This document shows positions 50,069-63,704 of a stretch of 64,000 bases of DNA, piece by piece. Source of the DNA: Mesaphorura yosii (taxonomy: Eukaryota > Arthropoda > Collembola > Poduromorpha > Tullbergiidae); NCBI GenBank assembly GCA_009869945.1, contig WIXG01000001.1, forward strand, positions 620,001-684,000, given 5' to 3'. Below the pieces are notes generated by a model. The model did no database searches, was not told the DNA's origin, and worked only from the letters and a program-made list of their open reading frames with translations. Numbering within the stretch: position 1 is the first letter of the stretch; every line of letters begins with the position of its first letter. The translations under genes and the position numbers were made by a program.

Positions 50069-53000
50069 TCACCAATGACTGAATCTGTAATACGGAGTAA
50101 TTGGAGTCGGACTCGGGCTCCCGGTGCTTGTCGTGTATGAGCTGAGAGTATTCGTCGTGTGTGCAAGCTTTCCGCGCGCCACCGCCCTGGCGTACTTCTT
50201 GGCCTCTGACCGTCGTAGCGCCAGCCACAGCGTTGCGGACGCTGAAATGACGAGCACGACTCCCAATATTACCAGCACGAGGATTAGCGTTCCTGGAGAG
50301 ATGCAGACACTTGACAGATTTGGATGGTGACTTGTCATCATTTGTAGCGGCATTTGATTGACCCTGCCACTGTACGTTGATTGATCAGATCCCTGCCCCG
50401 ACTGATGCTGATCATTGTGATGGAATCCATTGTTGGTATTGGCATTGTGATTCCCCATGCTACGACCGGTAGCTGCGGAAGACAGTGCGGACATGGCAGC
50501 CGAGTGCGCGTACGGGGTTCCTCGGTACGTTTTCGTTGTGTCACTGAACTGTGCAGTCTGCTGTTGTGGCTTCTGTCGATGATGATCCAATAAGTTTGAC
50601 TGCGTCGTGCTCGTGGAAGACGGTGCGGCGACTGCATGTTGCGTTGCGCTTCCAAATGCCAGACTTGATTGATGCCTCTCGTATTGATGACCACCTGCCA
50701 GGTCAAAGAAAAGCAGATACCATTATTGCGCACTGTCTCGTAGTAACATGATGCATGATTGCAATTGCATTATTACGATACAATTTAAATCCTGTTAACT
50801 GTTAACTTTGAATTCCTTTAATAGTTTCTAAGAATGCATTATCTCGCTCATATCATTCACCCGTGTTATTAATAGCAGCGTTCGCAATAGCTGGCACTTG
50901 AGCCTGCCGAAATGCATTGGGAATTCTTTCACTTTGCTTTGAGAATTGAGATGGACCAATCCATCATTTTGATTGTTGAATTTTCTCACGTCGCGTCGGT
51001 GAACCTGAACTTTAGACTTAAGTCTAATAAGCTAGTACATTGTGAATTCGGCATAGAGCTTACTTGCAAAATGCCGCGCGGCTAGTACAACAAATTCATG
51101 CGATTCTGACAAATTCCTGGAACTAGTTGGGAATTGCAATAACTGGGTTAATATAAGGGAGAATCGGAAGTGAGTTACATTAATATCTTGTTTCTTCAGA
51201 GATCACTACTGTGCTTGTAAATCTGAAGCAGTTGGTGTTCGCATGAAATATTTGCATAATTCATTCACACTTTCATTGTTAATAAAAACGATAATTCTTG
51301 CTCAGGAGGGACCGCCATGGATTATCACAACGGTGCTGGGGATCGGAAATCTAAGAGAATAACAAACCATTTACAATTCACGGTTCAAATGTTCGCGTGG
51401 AGTAACAGCACCAGATGACTTCAATTCAACCCGAAATCACTTCTTGTTCTCCTCTTGGTAAACATGACGTTACTATATTTGGTCTTGTTTCAGGATGAGT
51501 GCTCATAAGAATGAAATATGGCCCTGTACTACAGCATTTCGACATTGACTTGACTAAACTTGAACCTTAACAGAATTTGAAAGGGAAAAGGTTGGATACA
51601 TTTTCCCATACACTCAAATCATGACATGAGAACGAGATTTGCCAAAAATAGTGCACAATTGGCGAATTTTCACTTGGCATGGGGCGAGTAAGAATGAAAT
51701 ACAACACACATCTCATTTCGCATTCGTAACAAACCGTTTACGACAAATCATGCTGACGCCGTCAGTAATAAGATTGTTTTCGTGTTCGAAAGGAAAAGTT
51801 GGTGGGGGTCCACGCAGAGAATAATCACATTGTTACTAGAACTTGAGTCAAAATGGATAACTGTAAAATACTTTCCTTTGTTCTAAATGCAGTTCCATGG
51901 ATGGCCAATGTCAGCCATAACCTTGCCTTCACATATTTTTCAGAAGTTGTTACCCAGGTTGTACCGAGTGGAAATTGAAAAACGACCTTTCCAACTCAAA
52001 TCACATGACTGATAACTTCTACAATTTATAGCTGGCTCATTTGAACACGCTACCATTCTAACAACTTTATTAAAGTCAAAACGTATTCTTTGCCACTTCC
52101 ATCAAAATGTAAACGGTGACAAACTTGAGGTGACATGCAATGCGTTGAAAGGTGTGAATGGAAACCTTGTGATTGTAATTGTAATTGTAATTGTGGTGAG
52201 TAGAATTGGTTGAAGCGTTAAATCAGAATACTCATTCCTTCTCATTAAAAAGTTAAATCAGTTAATAATCACAAAAATAGGTAAGTACAGAAATGAAGCC
52301 TGTCTAAATTCTAATATTCGCATTAGGTAGCGAACATGACACGAAACCCATATCACCTTATGCGGACACCAGACACTTCGACGTTGGCAGTCAAAACAAT
52401 TTGCTGGATCCAGCAATCATGATCTCAAAGTTCGTTTCTCAAGTTAAGACTTGGCTAATACGTTCTTGCACCTTCGTAGCTCAAAAATCACCCTGCGCCA
52501 TCTTCCTCACAACTGACTGACTATGTTATGCAATAATTCAACTCACCACCATCACCAAGATTTGGAGCTAAAACTTGCAGAGAATTGGCGACTTCAACCG
52601 TGTCCATCAGAGCGTCCGCCACACGAGCGCCATACTTTTCTTTCCAGCTGCCAAAATGATTTACTCCATTATCGCAGATTTCTTGAGGACACGGTCCAGC
52701 ACAATAAGCCACTGAACATTTCATGTGAATGTGGTCTCGTTCGGGAAACTTGAACGCGGGGAATGATGCAAAGTGGAGAGTAATCAGCCGATTTTGTGAT
52801 TCAATTGGAAGCCTCCTCCTGCGGAAATTCGGAACCAGGCTGCGGTCAATAGAGCATCCGGCTGAATCCAAAATTTGCTGCATTCGGCTTCCGTCGTTTA
52901 TGTTTCTTGAGCCGTCGTTGACGCTGCAGTTGACAATGCGAGCGTCATACCCGCCTAAACCAAAGAAAATTTTAAATAATGCATTCGCTCGGTAATTTAA

Positions 53001-54011
53001 ACGAAATATGGCTGTTGGACTAACGCATGACTTTTGTCGAAATAACAAGCGTAACGTCTTCTCCCACGAACACGGGGACTATTTTCTTAGATTTTGGCGA
53101 AGGGTCCTTTCCACTCAAGATCTCCATAAACGCTTCACCAATTTGTGTAGCTTTCTTTGACACAGTGTGACTGTTCAGGCTCTTCCCTTTCAGAAGCCTT
53201 CCTTGGCGTGACCTCCTCTGAGGCTTTTGCTCTTCTGTAGCATCTAGATTCTGATTGCTAAATTACAAATTGAATGCTTAACATCAAGCTTCTTTGTCAT
53301 GAATTTATACATCTGGCTCGAATATTACATGTTGTCTTCCAACGGAGCTCTCGCTTGCATACAGGAGACGGCCACCTTTTCATCTGCTGCCTGCTGCACA
53401 AATGAGGAATATTGGACATACAGCACCAAATCGTGTCTCAAAAACTCCACCCCCAGATTCTGCAAATTCGCAAATAAGATTAATTCCTACATTTATGCCG
53501 AGTTGGTTATGTTAATGTTAATGCGTTTCAGCATGTAATGTCGTTAAGATTGGCTGAGATTGGTTAAAGTGGCTAAATAAGTCACTTTATATACCACTTT
53601 ATGACTTTGGTGTTCAGAGTCGTTTCGCAGTTTATATTTCCCGTAACATATGCTCAATGCTACATTTAGTTTCCCAATTTCGTCGGAATTTGTGGAAGTA
53701 TTCAGTTTTAATTCTATTTCTAGTAGTCGCTGCAAGCAATGCTATGATAATTTATTGAGCGTCACAGTCACCTCGTCCAGGGGAGTGGTCATTTGTACCC
53801 CGCATTGGTTCAGCGGTAAACTGAAGTTCACATTCTTCATCGAACCGTTTCTCGCGATCACTCCGCACGACTTGTCATCGGCGTAGTCTGACGCGTAAAT
53901 TCTGCCGTCGAAAACGGAGTCGAACAGAGCAAATATCTTGACTTCATCCTTACTGCATTCAGCAACGGCAGCTAAACAGATTAAAACAAAAGTAATGAAA
54001 AATTCAGCCAT
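50069..54011 (-). CDS. Second ZP-domain transmembrane protein (5 exons, 545 aa)
   Basis: Exons from the start: 54011-53772, 53459-53329, 53257-53025, 52954-52547, 50694-50069; 1638 nt with all phases matching across a last intron of 1852 nt. The chosen ATG gives a classical signal peptide (MAEFFITFVLICLAAVAEC). An open frame continues upstream to 54173, but a good acceptor (CTTCAG) just before the ATG argues that it is non-coding. The ZP domain follows at once: SKDEVKIFALFDSVFDGRIY, LPLNQCGVQ, LYVQYSSFVQQAADEKVAVS, then VGEDVTLVIS, GYDARIVNC, FPAFKFPERDHIHMKC and AYCAGPCPQEIC, a pattern typical of arthropod apical ZP proteins. A His/Gln/Asn-rich linker leads to a transmembrane helix at about residues 473-497 and a short tail. 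Likely role: apical extracellular matrix or cuticle organisation. Confidence 0.9.
52172..52194 (+). repeat. ATTGTA/TTGTAA microsatellite in ZP gene intron
   Basis: Three to four copies of a GTAATT hexamer inside the long last intron of the second ZP gene. Confidence 0.75.
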
Positions 54012-57000
54012 CGTCACTATTGACTGAAGTAATTTACATTTTAGCTTGGGAAATGGGAATGTTTCATGCTTGCTGGAAGCCAGCGCTATCATTCGGGTGT
54101 CAGTAAGTTCAGACACTTGCGCTTCCTGCTCCTCTTCCTCTTGTATTGGAGTCTCATGGTGGTTTTGTGGCAAGTGAGACGATGAAGCTGAGCCGAGGAA
54201 GCGAAGAAGGATGAGACTCTGGGGTAAGAAGCAAATCCAAATGGATAAATTAAGAACCTTTTGTAGAATGAAGCTGAAATTCGAAACGTAAACATGCCAT
54301 GCCAGAAATACGGAGAAAACGAATTAAGATGAAATCAAACCTGAACAAGTATTGTGGATGAAAAGAACAGGCTGTTGTTTTGTTTTCTGTGTGTCATAAT
54401 CTTGACGTCTTTGTTCCAAACACTTTGAAACTGCAACCGTACAACTATAAACAAAAAGAGATCTCACTCTTTTGCTTTTCCTTCCTGTTTTAGCGAGAAA
54501 CGAATTCTTGGTCTTGATCTGTTCACTTTCAACCTTTCAGGATGCTGATGCTGCTGATTCTTGAATGATTCGACGCAGGAACAGATGTGAGATCACATTT
54601 TGGCGCAAAGCAGACAACGACGGTGCTCGAACTGAAGACAACCGCATCCAACAGTCACGGTGACTTGACTTGACAGAAGATGATGAAGATGACGAAACAA
54701 TTACCGGAGCGGCAGGGGTGAAGAACTGTGATACGGTTCTTTTTCCTTTCTGTGTTCTGGGAAAGCAATCACCGCTGACTGCAGAGGCGACCGTTGTTTG
54801 TGATTTTGTGTGGTACACTGGCACTTGACGGGTGTTCTGGCAGGATCAACTGAAAAATTGAAAATACAAGACACGTAGCTACTAATTTGATCTATAATAT
54901 TGACATCTCACAAAGACTGACTAATAACTTGTTAGTTAGTAACAATTAAACGTAAAGACTGAAGCATCCAAGGGCAAAATGAACATCAAAACAGTAGCCG
55001 CATATGGAAGAATGCTAACTACGAATTTTAAACCATGCCAATTTGAACGAAGACGACATCTAATGAAAAACCGGCGTTGAAGAAAATTCATTTCCGTGTG
55101 CGTGCACTGCGCGTGCATGAGACAAAATTCTGCGATGTTTACGATGACAAGAACATGACCATGACAGTGACCATGATGCGAACCAGAGAACCCGACCAAA
55201 TGTTTCATTGCATGCATGTCACAGACTAACCCAATTCATTATGCGTCCGCTACATCATATCCCGTTCACGTTGAATGGAGTGACAGGAACAAGCCAGTGG
55301 ACTGGCGGCGATTCGCTTCGGATTTAATTAGTGCATTGTCATGTCTTCTGTCATTTACGTCGAGAATTTATCCGCTTAACTGATTTTTAGGAGACTGACA
55401 TCTGATATGAATTTTGTGCATTTAAAAAGACAGGATAGGGATTAAATAATGCTTACGTTCAAAAAATTTGCATGTTTCAAGTTGCAGTTGCGGACATTTT
55501 ATGGGAATCGTGACAAAGCTCGACAAGACGAAGCGTAAAGGAAGAAGGTTCAAATGTCAAATGGCCAATTACCAGTTCGTGCACAATTGAACATGCGTAT
55601 TCCGTTTGACATGCCACCATGCGCAATACTAATTTGTGACCGAGTGACTTGGACATGGACTTGACCATGTCCTGCGCCCAAGTGCGTGTGTGTAGGTCAT
55701 TTGGTCACCTAATCTTTTGGTGCGGTTTACGCTCACATTTAGATTAACTGTTGTGTGATGCGTTTTTAAATTACGTAACCGTTACAGTTTACGATATACG
55801 TATTCGCGTGTGTATTTTGACGGTATGTAATGTACGGGTAATCAATCTTTATCGCAGACGTGTCAGTGAGCCAATTGATTTTACATTTGGTGTGATGGCA
55901 TGAAAAAATCTCTGACGAATGCATGAATTATTTGTCCTACAGCCTCCTCTCATTCGTAAATTCAGTAAATTGCCTTCTAAACCATACCTTTGGCGAACCT
56001 GTTGCGTTGTTCCCGCAATCAAAACGTTGTGCGGTTTTCTCACGGGTGAGATGAATCTGTCAAATTGTCAAATCATCACGGGACCCAGCGAAAATCTTGG
56101 ATTATTCTACGCAATGTTCGTGTTCGATGTTCTCTTCGATCCCGGTGCGGAAAAATTTGTACGCATTTTTTGCAATTTAGTGCGTACCCGAGAGGATGAC
56201 AGGACAAGTGTCGAGGTCGCGAAATTAACACGATTGGCTCCAAGCGCAATTATCCCTTCTCAATTGTCACGCCGCGTCTTTCATTAAGACGATGATAAAT
56301 CAACCACAAACTCTCAAGGAAGTTTTAGGGTGTCGGGATTGACGAAATGTTACACGGTTAACTTTGAAATGTCACCCCATTTCCCGTTGAACAACAGAGG
56401 ACAAGCAAATGGATGACCCGGCTAGAAGTGGTATGTGTAGCTGTAAAATGACCTTCACAGATGCTAGGTTCTTCGAGCTTGATATAGTAAATGTCGTTCG
56501 CTCGTATGAAGGAACCGATACTACGAGAAGGCACGAATCATTAATTACATCATCTTTGAACACGTTCATCTACTTTATATTTAGCAGCAAAGGACAAATT
56601 TGAAGAATTTACAGCGATATCGAAGCTCTCTGACATAAAACTTTATAGCTGTACTTTACTCGAACATAAATACATACCCGACTGACTGAAGTGTCTTAAG
56701 AGTTGCCCACAGTTTCCGGTTTCGTCTTGATCCAGTCCTTAAATTGCGAATTGGAATCCTGAATTTGGAACAGTCTCAATCTGAACTTCTCATCACTTGT
56801 TGCTGCACTACACTGTTGGCTACAATTTTGTTGACTCTGTGCTGATAAGCTGATACAATCTTGAATCGTGTCTCACCGAAAAATGGGCTTAGTGCACGAG
56901 GAGATGCTCACTTGGCTTGGCTATTGCTTCGCGTAATTCAGATGTTTCACAGGTGACACATAATTCGCGTCTGGTGTTGTTGTAAACAAAGTTCTTCTTT

Positions 57001-59073
57001 TTCAGAAAACTGCAACTGCCATTGTTAGCTAAACTTTACGGCTACGGCTTGGGTACGTATAAAAGAACTGATTACTCAGAATGAGTCGTCAAAGACCCAA
57101 GCCACGTTTAGGCTTTTCAGCCTTTTCTCTTGTTCTTGTTGAATGTCAAGTACCACGGCTACGCAATGGCTTACTAAGAAAATACCCGTTAGTTCCGTAG
57201 CGCAGTCCACGTCCACGCGTTACGTCTCCGTCTCAGCGTCTCAGGATTATGTTGTATGAAGTATGAGACGATGATACGGTTGATGATAGCACGATCGCAT
57301 TAAAATGGCAAGGTGTTAACGTAACTCGTAGTCTCCTGCTTCTTTGGTCACAGTATGCAAAACGTATTCGTGCTTTCCTTTCATCACACGCTGCATTCTT
57401 ATACAATTTTTCATCAAGATCAAGACCAAGTCAAGGCAAAAAACTCAAGCTCGAGCATTTTCCACGCTGGCTTGCTTTTGCATCGCATTGCCTTGCGTCA
57501 CAACAATGCACGTTAATGTTTACAAATTTCCTATTATGGCATAAATACAAATGCCTAATATTATATCACATAAATATGGTATCAGATCGCACCACGAGAA
57601 ATTAAATCGAAGTCGTCTCATAAATGCGAAATGCCTAACGCACGCACTCATTCAGTGCAAAAGCTTCATTTCAAGTCGTATCGTAATAATTCTTTCCGTT
57701 AGTTATTAAGTAAGAATTGCAGGATGTATTAATTTTAGTCCACATTCTCACACGTATGAGTTTGAGACCCTACGTCGTAAGCCTGACCGTACATATACAC
57801 GAGCTCACCACAACAAAAGTACAGAATATTATAAAGACGGTCATTTAGCTCACACTATTGCGAATGCGAACGCGAACGCAAATGGTGACTTCCTAAGAAA
57901 AAGAGTGTGAATAAGAACCATGAACATGAACGTGAATTCAAACACGAGAGGCGAACGTGGACGAAGAGACTCTCGGAGGCTTTCTGATGAATACGTGCAA
58001 TTAAGAATGAGCAAGCGGTAGCAGAAGGTGTCTTCATTCTTCATCTTCCGTTTGATCCTATTTATTCAGAATTGGGATCGCAGTCATTGAAGTAATAATT
58101 ACAGGCTTTGCTGCGATGAATTAAACAAATATTAGCCTCCATTCTCATTCTACTTTTGCATCCATCCAACGCGAGATTAAAATGAAGCTTGTCTCCTTTT
58201 TTTCATATTAAAGGAAATGCGAGCTAGATGCAGAGCACCTTCGTATGGCTTTGGCTGCTGGCTGTGCACAATGCTGAATTTGATAAGCAAAAAGATTGCA
58301 CTACGTTGCCTATTAAGTTGGCACCGGCATTGGCATTGCCCACGTCGCGCCGTGACTGACATACATTTCATTCACGACGTCTTCAAGCGGTTTGGTGCAC
58401 GAAAATAGTCACAGAATCTAATGCGATGTGTTGAAAAGCCGGCGTGATTATAATAAATTACGGGATCAATTCTTAATCATGAAAGATGCAATGAACTATG
58501 AGAGTCACGACATAATTTTCGTTAGAGATTGCATACGTTCAAAAGACTGAAGATTCAAGTTAAAACGGTCAAAGTGTGGACTCTTTGTTATTTCTTTGCG
58601 GCCGGAATTGTAAATCGTCCCTCCACCAAGTGCTTGATTTCTTGTGACTGATAGCATTCCCCCGCACTCTGCAGTTTCCAGCATGTTGAAAGCTTTGCGA
58701 TTAGTATGTGATTAGTATTAGTATGAAAAGTCAGTTCTTATCTAATCGGCTGAGTTAATTTTTCAATATTTGTATCTGGAGAGGTCTGAACATCACAAGA
58801 GTCGGCTCTTGAGAATGTTCACAATTGACTCGATTTATCGTTCCGATCTCTCGCTAGGCTCATGGGCTCTTTATGACACTGAGCTTCGTTAGGCACAGAA
58901 TCATAAATTGACAAAGAATATATTCCTACGAAAGGTTTAGGTACTTCCATGAACGGCCGCATTCTTTCAGATAGATTGAGTCATTGTTCAGCGTCGTTAC
59001 TGCCACACTTCACCTGACATCAACTGGAGAAATTTGTTTTCGATTCCGAGTCTCCTGCAGGTCGTCTTACAAG
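54012..59073. other. Intergenic region between ZP gene and ABCG gene
   Basis: The two genes point away from each other, so promoters or 5' UTRs of both are expected here. Frames at 54089-54824 on the minus strand are short and low in complexity (Ser-, Glu-, Arg-rich) and may be 5' UTR of the ZP gene. No other gene recognised. Confidence 0.45.
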
Positions 59074-61399
59074 ATGCCTTTGGTTTGGGAAGATTTGTGC
59101 TTTCAGGCCGATGAACCGGTTTTGAAGAAACTCGCGACTGTGTGCTGCTGTTGCTGCGTCAAGCAGAAGAAAGGTGAAACTATTCTGAAAAATCTGAGCG
59201 GAAAAGTGGATTTTGGCACCATTGTGGCATTGATGGGACCGTCAGGGGCGGGGAAGTCCACCATTTTAAAGTGCCTCACCCAAGGAAAAATCGACAGAGG
59301 GTACTCCGGCGGACAGATTCTCGTTCACAAGAATGAGGCAGCTGTCTCAAGCTACATTTGCCAGAATGATGTGGACCATTTGCTGTTTTCTTTAACTGTG
59401 GAGCAGTCAATGATGTATGCGTCTCAATTGAAGAATCCTAGGAAAACTAGTCCGGAATTTCATGAGACAACAATAAACGAGCAGCTAACTCAGCTCGGCT
59501 TGTCACGAGTACGAAAGAACTACGTGTCAAAGCTATCTGGAGGAGAACGTAAGCGCTTGGCTGTGGGTTTGGAGCTCACTCAGGATCCCAAGCCAAATTA
59601 TCTGTTCTTGGATGAACCAACGAGTGGCCTGGACAGTCAAGCCGTCTTTGAGGTACGAACGTCTAAATTCTAGCAAGATTGTCAAAAAATATTTAATCGC
59701 GTCTCGTAACTCAATTAACGATGTAACACTTCCACAGTTGCTGGAGATGCTTCAAGGTCTAGTCCGGGACAAGCCAATGGCCGTGATCACAGTGATTCAC
59801 CAGCCCAGCTATTTTTTATTGCTAAAGTTCCAGCAAGTTTTCTTTTTGTCCAAAGCTGGCTTGATTTATGGAGGGTCACCACATCAACCGCTTCAGAAGT
59901 ACATTGCTGAACATGGCTACTATAACGCAACCGGCTTGCGAAGTCAAAACGAGAATCCGGCGGATATTATGATAAGGATTGCAGCATCATGTCTTCAGCT
60001 TGATCGGGGTGACGACGAGGACGTGGAGGCACAGCCACTTGAACCCAGTCCACTCCAAACCATCTGCATAACAATGATTAAAACGTACAGGGAGTCTTAC
60101 GCCTTGGTCCGACTCGACCCGTCACAGTTGCGTCCGGTACACGAAGATGGTCTGTGCAAGAATGGCTCGAAATTTAGCATGCGGAGTTTCTGCGTGCTCC
60201 TGCGACGAACTGCAAGGACAACGATTTGCGGCCAAGCAAGCTTTCTCGTGATTCGCTTCGCACTGCACGGAGTTGTAGCGATTACTCTGGCGCTGCTGTA
60301 CAGCCGAGACATTTGGTACGGAAGATAGTTGCTACACGCTCGATCCACGGTTTGATACTCACAATTGTTCCTGTGTTCGACGTGAGGAAGAATTGCGGGA
60401 TGAGGCTGTCTCGGCTCAAAACGTCAAGTTCCAGTTCTTCAGTCTGCTCTTCTTAATGTTTGCCGCACTGATGCCCACTGTGCTCTCGTACCCTGCCGAA
60501 ATCAAGGTACGCACCACACACGCCTAAACAAGGCCCTGGCCAGGATATTATCTTAGTTTATTGGTTTTTAGATTTTCTTGAATGAACATCAAAATGGATG
60601 GTACACAACGGCAACGTACTACATTGCCAAAACGATCACCGAAATACCAGCGCAGCTCATGTTTCCCATCTTTTACATCTGGTTCCTGTACTGGTACACT
60701 CAACAGGTGGGAATGGAACATTGGTATAATGGAATTATTGGCCTCATGTCCTGGAGATACTTCATATTCATGCTTATTACAATTTTGGCTTGCTTCATCG
60801 CACAAGGACTTGGTTTCCTGATTGGTATCATTTGCGTGTACTCTCCAAACATCTCAATCATCCTCTCTTCCTCTGTCCTTCTCTTCCTCTTTCTTTTTTC
60901 TGGATTCTTCGTCAAGACGGTGAGCATGGGACCACACGTCCAATGGATAACGTACTTGTCCTTCATAAAGTTTGCTTTTGAGGCACTTCTTATTTTGATT
61001 TACGGCTACGAGCGTTGTGGTCTCATCCAAGAGCCTGGAAGCATCGTGCCCACGGTTCCCACAAAGTCCTCTATTCTGTACACGTTCGACCTAAAGGACG
61101 ACGACTTGCTGCGAAATGTCTATTGGCTCCTGGTACACTTCTTAGTCATACGAACACTCGCCTTCATTGCACTCAAGAATCGAGGAGATCCAAAATTTTT
61201 GAAGTTTTTGAAGACGCGAATAGTACTGGATGGAGTCAATTGGTTGTTGGACGCCTGTTCCAACAGTTACAAAGTTTGTGGCAAATTTTGGAAATGCGTG
61301 GAAATTGTGATCAGAATCTGGTTTGCATTGTTTGTCCTTGAAATAGGTATAGGAGTTATAATTGCACTAATTCAAATATTCAATGGAGATGTTAAATAA
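59074..61399 (+). CDS. ABCG-family (white/ABCG1-like) half-transporter, with an apparent frame break
   Basis: Exons 59074-59652, 59738-60506 (frame broken inside) and 60572-61399. Order is nucleotide-binding domain then membrane domain, as in subfamily G. Visible: Walker A GPSGAGKS, Q-loop ICQNDV, signature LSGGERKR, Walker B YLFLDEPTSGLDS and H-loop VIHQPS. A Cys run (CCCCC) precedes the core. Membrane segments include FALHGVVAITLALL, FFSLLFLMFAALMPTVL and several in exon 3 (LLFLFLFSGFF, FVLEIGIGVIIAL). In exon 2 the frame reaches TAG at 60326-60328 just after the first membrane helix. The following sequence (DSCYTLDPRFDTHN, then the second helix) is coding in the +1 frame, and I found no GT-AG intron of normal size to bridge this. 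Either an assembly or read error, an odd splice, or a recent inactivating mutation. Start: the ATG at 59074 follows a possible acceptor (CTGCAG); an upstream in-frame ATG exists at 58984. Confidence 0.87.
60320..60330 (+). other. Frame break in the ABCG gene
   Basis: Sequence upstream reads LLYSRDIWYGR then TAG. Downstream family-conserved sequence (FFSLLFLMFAALMPTVL) is in the next frame, open back to this point. A loss of two bases or gain of one near here would explain it. Confidence 0.7.
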
Positions 61400-61601
61400 A
61401 CTAATGAACGAGATATTCAATAGAGAATATAATTTACCCAACCACGGTAAAAGTGTGGCTGTGGTTGGAATTGGAATTTAGAACGTCAGAATTCTTCAAA
61501 ATTTGCTGTTGTCATTCTTGTACAGTCAACTTAATGCCGGCTTTAGCGAATTCGAAATTGCATAGGATCGACTCTGAAACTGAAGCTCATTAAGTCACAG
61601 C

Positions 61602-61607
61602 AATAAA
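61602..61607 (+). terminator. Probable polyadenylation signal of the ABCG gene
   Basis: AATAAA about 200 nt past the ABCG stop codon, same strand. Confidence 0.45.
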
Positions 61608-62924
61608 ATCAAGTAATTGAGATCTGCAATAAATGCGGAATGCAGGCCAAGACGATGACGACGAGGAGGGTTTTAAGTGCATGGGCATCATTATTTACAG
61701 TTGTCAAAATTGAAATAAATAAAAACTGCATCTTCGCTGTTCGCAATCCCCGTTGAAACGTTACTCATCAATATGACTGAGACGGCGGTGCGATTTAATG
61801 ATGAATGAGAATGAGACGATGACAATTACGCGAATTACGACTTTACAACTTTATTTCGCATTCATCGGTCTCATACACCGTGGGCTCGGCCAAAAGAGCA
61901 CACCGACTGACTCGTGATTCCATTCGTTTCACCTTTCCATTCACACAGCGAGACGTACGCACAGTGAAACGCAAGCCAAGCCAGATGGTTACGTGACGTT
62001 CAATACTCGACTCGACAACAATCACAACCAACGCGTCTTAATTCGTCTAATTTCGTTACTGTTACCCCATCGAAAAAAAAACAAAAACAGCTTTGCATAA
62101 CGAGAAATCATTTGACTCTCGCTTGCTCGATTCTCATTCGCATTCGTGCTCGCGTTGTTTCACAATAAATTGTGCACCGAAGACGCATTACAATGGGATG
62201 AGATAACTTTATTTACAGCATTGAATTTAAGTCAGATGAAATGAAACCATAAAGTCAACATTTCCATTTTCGGTGGTTGCAGAAGTAGAAAATCGCACAT
62301 CTCATCTAAGTCTTCACGATACAAAGCATACAACCATCGACCCCTGATGTACCTGAGTTTAGGATTTCGTATCCTGAGTTTTTAATTCGCTATGCAGCTT
62401 GACACTCTGAAAACTTGCAACGAAAATCTAAGTACGTGCGCATTCGAAATTAATTTTTGCATCCGGAAATGGCACTCAGTTTAGGATCAAGCAGCAGAGT
62501 ATCGAGATTTTAAAAAATTCAATTGAGCATGACGTGTTTAGATAAACGAAACAACCACTCAAGGTGGTGCTTTTATTCCTCTAAAGCTATACATCTTTAT
62601 TCTAATGAACACATTAAACAACACAACATGAACATGAATTCAACCCAATATTGAACAGAGATCATTAAATTAAGACAACAGACGATAAACTCACAAACTG
62701 ATTCAAGACTGAAAACTACTAAACGAACACCGGATATTGAGTTTCACACGACTTCTCTACCACGCTAGCTTTAATGCCCATAAAAATGAGGACGGTTTTC
62801 AATTGAGCAACTTTCTCAAAGAGTCTTTGGCTAATAAGAGGTCACTTGGGATACGGTCACGCTTAAATTATTTCAAAAATGAGTTTCAAGTCGTTCATTG
62901 AGCCTTGACGTTGTAAATTTTTAA
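61608..62924. other. Intergenic region after the ABCG gene
   Basis: The ABCG gene and the unidentified minus-strand gene converge here, so the two 3' UTRs are expected. Low-complexity T/A- and TGA-rich stretches; no further coding signal seen. Confidence 0.45.
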
Positions 62925-63295
62925 TTAAGCTCTAGACAAGTAATTTGTGTAAATTGTTCCAATTGCGTTTGAAGTAACAATGAGAAAAAGACACCACCAA
63001 GTAGCGAATCCAAATACTCCTTTGAAAACTGTCTCATTGAACACCTAAAAGAAAACGAGGTAATGATTGGCTTAATTGGCAAAGAAGAGACCGCGTCAAA
63101 TTTAAGCACCCGACTGAAGAATGAGACTTACGAGTTTCAGTGAAGCTAGCGCAAGTGTAAAGTGCTCGGCTGCAGGTTTGATGGCATCCGAATCGGGAAG
63201 GATGTTTGTACTGTTCACTACAGCAGCAGCTTTTGGGACGATGACTTCATCTGCAGTGCTTCTTAACGACCAATCACCAGTCCAACTTCCTCCTC
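62925..63295 (-). CDS. Unidentified membrane protein, last two exons (partial)
   Basis: Two exons with good splice sites and matching phase: 63295-63132 (acceptor TTTGCAG, donor GTAAGT) and 63044-62925 (acceptor TTTTAG, ending in TAA). The first encodes an Ala- and acid-rich stretch starting GGSWTGDWSLRSTADEV and ending FTLALASLKL. The second has a hydrophobic helix within VFGFATWWCLFLIVTSNAIG, then a short tail ending YLSRA. No family recognised. The upstream exons lie to the right; the candidate at 63705-63830 does not join directly in phase, so at least one exon is missing from my model. A membrane protein is all that can be said. Confidence 0.6.
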
Positions 63296-63704
63296 CTGCA
63301 AATTAGTTCTGGTTTGTACATTGTTTCTGCCATTCCGGCCCGACACGGGCATTTAATTGCAATGAATTGAACCTTTTGAATTCAAATACGCAGAGGCTAA
63401 CTAATTGACTTCGGTCTGTTATGAGAACTACCATGTACTACTGAACTAATTCCAGAGCGTAATCATCAAGTGAACAATGATAAGAACAGAGCACGATCGG
63501 CTGATGTAACCATTTCACTCACCGGAAGTTGTTACGCATCATAATCTCAAGCACTTATTGTTAAAGGTAATCTCACTTGAGAACTGAGATCATGTAATGT
63601 TCGTATCAAAGCAAGATAAAGACATACAAGAACTTCATTCAAAAGCACCCATCATAAAAGCACCGTTAATAAAAACACGTGCAATGCAATGTGATAGCTG
63701 CCAC

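Noticed and set aside
53742-54173. Longer N-terminus for the second ZP protein, starting at 54173
   Set aside because: It would bury the signal peptide 54 residues in; an acceptor-like CTTCAG just before the 54011 ATG and the perfect signal peptide favour the shorter start.
60294-60325. 31-nt GT-AG intron repairing the ABCG frame
   Set aside because: Phase fits, but it is far shorter than any other intron in the window and below the usual splicing minimum.
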